8,558 bases of DNA from Neisseriaceae bacterium (GTDB lineage Bacteria > Pseudomonadota > Gammaproteobacteria > Burkholderiales > Neisseriaceae): contig JAFSQZ010000144.1 of the NCBI GenBank assembly GCA_017446355.1, forward strand, positions 1-8,558, in the 5' to 3' direction. The position numbers were made by a program, and so were the translations under genes. The notes under the pieces are model-generated. The model did not search any database. It saw nothing but the letters and a program-made list of their open reading frames with translations, and was not told the origin of the DNA. Position 1 is the first letter of the stretch. Every line of letters begins with the position of its first letter. Below, piece by piece: positions 5,630 to 8,558 of the stretch.

Positions 5630-5922
5630 TGCAAACTCAAATTAAGCAAAACACTTTATTTATCAGTGGCATCGTTAATGTACGCACTTTAAATGCCGAT
5701 ATGTGTCGCGCGTTTGCAAAACAATGTACGCTGCCTGAAATAAACGCGCTGGATTTTGCCAAAGTTCACCAAGCAGATTCGGCGTGTTTATCACTTTTAC
5801 TGATAGCCAAACGCGCTCGCTCAAACAATAATTTGAACGAGCCTTTGTCTGTTAAAAATCTTCCCAATGCCGTCAATGATTTGGCACAACTTTACGAAAT
5901 TCAGGAATGGATAACTGCATGA
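5629..5922 (+). CDS. mlaB: STAS-domain protein MlaB
   Basis: A small cytoplasmic STAS protein of 97 residues that binds MlaF and supports assembly and activity of the MlaFEDB complex. STAS features include LFISGIVNVRTL near the start, ALDFAKVHQADSACLSLLLIAKR in the middle (Ser51 sits where E. coli MlaB has Thr52), and a C-terminal helix ending LAQLYEIQEW. The start ATG overlaps the mlaC stop by one base (TAATG), and the stop overlaps the mlaA start as ATGA. Sequence conservation is low, as usual for MlaB, so the call rests partly on position. A degenerate DUS, ACGCTGCCTGAA, lies in frame at 5728-5739 and encodes TLPE. Confidence 0.9.
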   Translation: MQTQIKQNTLFISGIVNVRTLNADMCRAFAKQCTLPEINALDFAKVHQADSACLSLLLIAKRARSNNNLNEPLSVKNLPNAVNDLAQLYEIQEWITA

Positions 5923-6806
5923 AACACTTTTGGCTCATCGCTCTTTCATTAGCCTTGTCTAGCAACGCTTTGGCAGACAACACACGCGACCCTTACGAAC
6001 CTTATAATCGCACAATGTTTCAATTTAATGAAGTTGCCGACCGTTACGTAATGACACCTGTTGCCAAAGGTTATCGAGCAGTAACGCCACAACCTATTCG
6101 TTCTGCAGTGCGTAATTTCTTTGATAATTTGCGTGATGTACACAGTTTTGGTGCCAATGTTTTGCGTGGCGACATTGCCAAAGCAGGTAACGATTTTATG
6201 CGCGTAGCATTTAACACCACTTTCGGTTTGGGGGGCTTAATCAACTTCGCCGATGCCGTGCAAATGCCCAACAATAAAAACACGTTAGGCGACACATTCG
6301 CCTCTTGGGGGTGGAAAGACAGCAATTATTTAGTCTTACCACTTTTAGGACCGTCTACCGTACGTGATGGTGTTGGCACAGGCATCAGCACCGTATACAC
6401 TCCAGAAGCACTGATTCACGAAAACAGTGTGCGCTATGGTTTAAGTGCAGTGAATGCAGTAGACAAACGTGAATCCTTGATAGACGAAACCGAAACGCTT
6501 AACCAAATGGCATTGGATAAATACAGCGCGATGCGTGATATTTATATTGGTATGCGCAATCAACAAATCGGTGTTGTATCTGAGACCAATAGTGATGAAG
6601 AGTTAACTGACCCTGAATTGGTTGACCCAGAAGAATTAACCAACACCGAAGAACAAAAGCAGCCTGAAACCACTGATAAAACTATTGAACAAACCGTTGA
6701 CGCAACATTAGAAGATACGCCTGTTTCAGACAGCCTGAACGATAACAACCAAAAATCAATCACCGATACACCACACGCCGCATCAGAAACCAATATTCAC
6801 CCTTAA
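5919..6806 (+). CDS. mlaA: Outer-membrane phospholipid removal protein MlaA (VacJ), acidic C-terminal tail
   Basis: A 295-residue MlaA, which extracts phospholipids mislocalised to the outer leaflet and hands them to MlaC. The core matches the family: DPYEPYNRTMFQFNEVADRYVMTPVAKGYR, then the FNTTFGLGGLINFAD segment, and WGWKDSNYLVLPLLGPSTVRDG. The signal peptide ends ALA before DN, with no cysteine, so there is no lipobox; E. coli MlaA is a lipoprotein. Residues 221-295 form a tail rich in Glu, Asp and Thr (21 acidic of 75), predicted disordered and not needed for the fold. Start 5919 overlaps the mlaB stop (ATGA); an in-frame ATG at 5907 sits too close to AGGA. Two degenerate DUS lie in the tail coding region (6657-6668, 6728-6739). 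Confidence 0.95.
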   Translation: MKHFWLIALSLALSSNALADNTRDPYEPYNRTMFQFNEVADRYVMTPVAKGYRAVTPQPIRSAVRNFFDNLRDVHSFGANVLRGDIAKAGNDFMRVAFNTTFGLGGLINFADAVQMPNNKNTLGDTFASWGWKDSNYLVLPLLGPSTVRDGVGTGISTVYTPEALIHENSVRYGLSAVNAVDKRESLIDETETLNQMALDKYSAMRDIYIGMRNQQIGVVSETNSDEELTDPELVDPEELTNTEEQKQPETTDKTIEQTVDATLEDTPVSDSLNDNNQKSITDTPHAASETNIHP

Positions 6807-6808
6807 AC

Positions 6809-6833
6809 CGTTTTGCAAAAAAACGCTTTTTGT
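6809..6833 (+). terminator. Weak terminator-like hairpin after mlaA
   Basis: CGTTTT (6809-6814) pairs with AAAACG (6820-6825) around a 5-base loop. CTTTTTGTT follows. The stem has only two G-C pairs, so termination may be partial, and readthrough into the next gene is plausible. Confidence 0.3.
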
Positions 6834-6839
6834 TAGAAT
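6811..6839 (+). promoter_or_regulatory. Possible promoter before 6879 gene
   Basis: TAGAAT (6834-6839) resembles a -10 element. TTTTGC (6811-6816) lies 17 bases upstream as a poor -35. It overlaps the weak terminator, 40 bases ahead of the next start codon. Assigned by pattern only. Confidence 0.27.
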
Positions 6840-6878
6840 ATCGTTTTGCCTACTTTGACCGACCACAAGGAAACCAAT

Positions 6879-7223
6879 ATGTACGAAGTCAATCGCAGCG
6901 TTATCATTGTTATTCCACAACCGCCCTTTTGGAATTGGCTCAACAGTTTACCAAACAGCGATTTAAGTGGTATCTCATTAGAAGACTTGCAACAAGATGC
7001 CAACTCTTACTTAATCGCAGCCTGCCAAAATGCCGATGAAGTATGGGACGAAGTGGATAAACACACAGCAGAAATTTTCACCGCAGAACTTGCTGATTGG
7101 TGTGAAGATAAAATTTTGTGGCCCGATATTGATGCCGACATTTTTCAAGCATGGTTTGCCGTTGAACTATCCAGCATTGTTACCGATTTAAGCGAAGAAC
7201 CATTAGAACGTGAAGTATTCTGA
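6879..7223 (+). CDS. Conserved protein of unknown function (114 aa)
   Basis: I do not recognise a named family function. The 114-residue product is acidic, with no signal peptide or transmembrane helix, so it is presumably cytosolic. Notable features are the N-terminal MYEVNRSVIIVIPQPPFWNWLNSL, a tryptophan-rich profile (FWNWL, EVWDEV, DWCEDKILWPD, FQAWF), and helical amphipathic segments. Similar small acidic proteins beginning with VNRSV and carrying a LWP motif occur in other proteobacteria, to my recollection without assigned function. ATG 6879 is supported by AAGGA at 6867-6871, seven bases upstream; an in-frame upstream start would lack this. Its stop overlaps the next start by one base (TGATG), so it is coupled to the thioesterase gene. 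No DUS lies inside; one decayed DUS-like stretch is near 7017. Confidence 0.85.
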   Translation: MYEVNRSVIIVIPQPPFWNWLNSLPNSDLSGISLEDLQQDANSYLIAACQNADEVWDEVDKHTAEIFTAELADWCEDKILWPDIDADIFQAWFAVELSSIVTDLSEEPLEREVF

Positions 7224-7603
7224 TGCCGTATATTCAACACGTACACAACTACCATCTTGATGGCTATGGTCATGTCAATAACGCGCGTTATCTTGAATTT
7301 CTTGAAGCTGCGCGTTGGCATTTTTTCGCACAAAAACAACTCAAAGATGATTTACGCGCAGCTCAATTGGTTGTAGCGCAACTCAATATTCGCTATCGCC
7401 GTGCCGCATCGCTAGATGAAGAACTTCATATTCACACTAAAATCATTGCTGTACAATCTCGTCAAATCATCGTAGAGCAAACCATTTATTATCAAAACCA
7501 ACTTTGCGTGCGTGCGCAAGTTACCCTAATGCCCACCGATGAACACGGACGTGTTTTCAGGCTGCCTGAAAACCTTTATCAAACTTGCTTACGTCAATTA
7601 TAA
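7223..7603 (+). CDS. Hotdog-fold acyl-CoA thioesterase (4HBT/YbgC-like)
   Basis: A 126-residue single hotdog-domain protein, probably hydrolysing acyl-CoA or acyl-ACP thioesters in the cytosol; the substrate is unknown. The diagnostic N-terminal motif is HLDGYGHVNNARYLEFLEAAR, with the expected catalytic Asp13 and with His17-Val-Asn-Asn at the helix start. A later stretch, LNIRYRRAASLDEELHIHTKI, followed by VEQTIYYQNQLCVRAQVTLM, matches the strand pattern of 4HBT enzymes. Length is typical. The start ATG overlaps the preceding stop (TGATG), so translation is coupled. A perfect DUS lies in frame at 7559-7570 and encodes part of VFRLPENL, so the last dozen residues tolerate it. Downstream comes a repeat-rich region. 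YbgC itself belongs with the Tol-Pal genes, which are not seen here. Confidence 0.9.
   Translation: MPYIQHVHNYHLDGYGHVNNARYLEFLEAARWHFFAQKQLKDDLRAAQLVVAQLNIRYRRAASLDEELHIHTKIIAVQSRQIIVEQTIYYQNQLCVRAQVTLMPTDEHGRVFRLPENLYQTCLRQL
7559..7570 (+). repeat. DNA uptake sequence inside thioesterase CDS
   Basis: An exact AGGCTGCCTGAA within TTCAGGCTGCCTGAA, in frame, encoding part of VFRLPEN near the protein's C-terminus. It is the only perfect DUS within a gene in this window. Confidence 0.92.
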
Positions 7604-7680
7604 AACCCCAGTATTGTTGACACTTTTCTCTACTTTACGACTATTTACAATATTTTCAACACGTTTCCAAAATTCAACCC

Positions 7681-7704
7681 AATGATTTTTAATATTAAAT
7701 CATT
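7681..7704. repeat. AT-rich inverted repeat
   Basis: AATGATTT (7681-7688) and AAATCATT (7697-7704) are perfect inverted arms around TTAATATT, itself a near-palindrome. The gap 7604-7753 otherwise holds no gene. It could be a binding site or a chance AT palindrome. Confidence 0.3.
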
Positions 7705-7728
7705 ACTTTGTTATGCCTTCTTCGTTTC

Positions 7729-7740
7729 AGGCTGCCTGAA
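7729..7740 (+). repeat. DNA uptake sequence (AGGCTGCCTGAA)
   Basis: A complete copy within TTCAGGCTGCCTGAA, 13 bases before the left end of the first MITE-like element. It is single, so no hairpin partner. Confidence 0.9.
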
Positions 7741-7753
7741 AACTTGAATGAAC

Positions 7754-7946
7754 AGCAAGCGCAGGGTGGACAACTTGTTGCCCACGCGTTTTAATTTGGG
7801 TTTTAAGTGCATTGTTGTTTTCCTTAACTAACTTGGATAAATTTTCGCCAAATAAAATATTTTCATCTACAAACCCAATAAACTGATTTCAGGCTGCCTG
7901 AAATTGATTAAACGCGTGGGCAACAAGTTGCCCACCCTACCTTGCT
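7754..7946. mobile_element. MITE-like element, copy A (complete, about 193 bp)
   Basis: Terminal inverted repeats of about 40 bases: 7754-7795 (AGCAAGCGCAGGGTGGACAA, continuing to GCGTTTTAAT) and 7907-7946 (ATTAAACGCGTGGGCAACAA to CCTTGCT), differing at a few positions including small indels. Each end contains an inner palindrome, GTGGGCAAC against GTTGCCCAC with a two-base spacer in the right end. The interior has no plausible gene and carries one DUS at 7891-7902. A nearly identical direct copy starts at 8396. Size, long inverted ends and absent coding capacity fit a non-autonomous mobile element. Target-site duplications are not obvious. Ends containing GGGTGGGCAA...TTGCCCACC recur in repeats of unrelated bacteria, from general knowledge. 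Confidence 0.65.
7891..7902 (+). repeat. DNA uptake sequence inside element copy A
   Basis: An exact copy within TTCAGGCTGCCTGAA, located in only one arm of the element, between AACTGA on the left and TTGATTAAACGCG on the right. Copy B has the identical arrangement. Confidence 0.9.
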
Positions 7947-8073
7947 AGTATGCGCCGATTGGTACACATTTGTTTTGGTGTACTCAAACACCAAACCGTT
8001 TATCAAGCCCAAACTGTGTGAGTTTTTTTGCAATTTAGGCTTGACTGGAAAGATAGTATCTACGCTTGCTGGA
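7947..8073. other. Non-coding spacer between element A and minus-strand gene
   Basis: No credible gene in this stretch. It holds a perfect 8-bp inverted repeat (TTTGGTGT at 7974-7981, ACACCAAA at 7988-7995, 6-base loop) and a weak + strand hairpin with a T-run (AAACT/AGTTT, 8011-8029). As the downstream side of the minus-strand gene it lacks a clear terminator for that gene. Confidence 0.4.
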
Positions 8074-8298
8074 TTATTCATATAAAATATTTTGATATAA
8101 TTCATCATCCCAAGTAGGTTCAATACCTCTTTCATTGAATGCATCTTCATAATTAGAACCCCTTGGTGAACCAATATCTTTTTGATTAAACCAAAGACTA
8201 TCACATTCAGGGCAAAGGAAAACTTCTTCTTTTGTTTTTTCGATAAAATATCTATAAATATAATCTTGTTCACAGAATGGGCAAATTTTAGGCTTCAT
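8074..8298 (-). CDS. Small four-cysteine zinc-ribbon protein
   Basis: A 74-residue protein with a treble-clef or zinc-ribbon layout: CPFC at residues 6-9 and CPEC at 29-32, followed by DSLWF and an acidic C-terminal half (GSNYEDAFNERGIEPTWDDELYQ). The four cysteines probably bind one zinc ion. I cannot assign a function; small orphan proteins of this layout sometimes appear as stand-alone immunity-like genes, which is a loose comparison only. ATG at 8298 is chosen: GGAAAA lies upstream at suitable spacing. A TTG five codons earlier (8313) could extend it but would overlap that site. It is the only minus-strand gene, is AT-rich, and sits between two direct copies of a MITE-like element, suggesting accessory origin. 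Confidence 0.72.
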   Translation of the reverse strand: MKPKICPFCEQDYIYRYFIEKTKEEVFLCPECDSLWFNQKDIGSPRGSNYEDAFNERGIEPTWDDELYQNILYE

Positions 8299-8395
8299 AT
8301 AAATATTTTCCAATAATAAATTATTTAACAGGGTAGGCAGTGATAATAATTTTACTACCTAGTTTGGTAACAATTCTAATGTTCTTTTCTCCATT

Positions 8396-8558
8396 AGCAA
8401 GCGTAGGGTGGGCAACTTTGTTGCCCACCCGTTTTAATTTGGGTTTTAAGTGCATTGTTGTTTTCCTTAACTAACTTGGATAAATTTTCGCCACATAAAA
8501 TAGTTTATTGACAAACCCAATAAACTGATTTCAGGCTGCCTGAAATTGATTAAACGCG
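8396..8558. mobile_element. MITE-like element, copy B (cut by window end)
   Basis: A direct repeat of copy A over about 163 bases, starting AGCAAGCGTAGGGTGGGCAA and running past the DUS to TTGATTAAACGCG. It differs from A at scattered bases: TAGGGTGGGC for CAGGGTGGAC, one extra T in the inner loop, and changes around 8494-8508. Its left end preserves the inner palindrome (GGGTGGGCAAC, TTT, GTTGCCCACCC) better than copy A. The right inverted end lies beyond the window. Confidence 0.65.
8533..8544 (+). repeat. DNA uptake sequence inside element copy B
   Basis: An exact AGGCTGCCTGAA within TTCAGGCTGCCTGAA, at the same position in the element as in copy A. Confidence 0.9.

Noticed and set aside
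7617..7651. Perfect TTGACA with downstream TACAAT
   Set aside because: Spacing is 23 bases, too long for sigma70, and no + strand gene follows. A TATTTA at 19 bases is too weak.
7908..8273. Minus-strand 121-codon frame running from the zinc-ribbon gene into element A
   Set aside because: Its C-terminus is encoded by the MITE-like end and it overlaps the zinc-ribbon frame, which has a clear cysteine motif. Judged a shadow.
7754..8558. CRISPR array from repeated blocks
   Set aside because: Only two copies of about 160-190 bases with inverted ends, not short repeats with regular spacers.

Overview
The window reads as chromosomal DNA of an AT-rich member of the Neisseriaceae (betaproteobacteria). 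The main clue is a DNA uptake sequence (DUS) of the form AGGCWGCCTGAA, complete at eleven sites and repeated in degenerate form elsewhere. This is the dialect group described for Simonsiella (AGGCTGCCTGAA) and Kingella (AGGCAGCCTGAA). The proteins are also Neisseria-like: frr-uppS, and an mla operon that ends in mlaA. Most asymmetric DUS copies inside genes keep the Simonsiella-type core GCTGCCTGAA, so a Simonsiella-like organism is my best guess. Genus is an inference, not shown.

Left part (1-2376), all on the + strand: the 3' end of frr (ribosome recycling factor), uppS (undecaprenyl diphosphate synthase), a beta-class carbonic anhydrase, and a secreted cysteine-paired Sel1/Hcp-like repeat protein. 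DUS copies, often as inverted pairs that fold into hairpins, separate the genes.

Intergenic region 2377-2813 has no gene that I can support. It holds a DUS hairpin, a short nested inverted-repeat element (outer ends CTGAAACCTTTRCAAAA, inner ends GTCATTYTGARC), a decayed relative of it, and a candidate promoter for the next operon.

Centre (2814-6806): a complete six-gene mlaFEDCBA operon for retrograde phospholipid transport between outer and inner membrane. MlaF is the ATPase, MlaE the permease, MlaD the MCE ring protein, MlaB the STAS regulator, MlaC the periplasmic shuttle and MlaA the outer-membrane component. mlaD-C-B-A are tightly packed or overlapping. This MlaA has no lipobox cysteine and carries a 75-residue acidic tail. 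A translationally coupled pair follows: a conserved protein of unknown function and a hotdog-fold thioesterase (6879-7603).

Right end (7604-8558) is accessory in character. Two direct copies of a MITE-like element of about 190 bp (the second cut by the window end) flank one small, AT-rich, minus-strand gene for a four-cysteine zinc-ribbon protein. Each copy carries one DUS in only one of its two arms. There is no CRISPR array, rRNA, tRNA or prophage. The least explained part is this repeat-flanked small gene and its DUS-carrying repeats.
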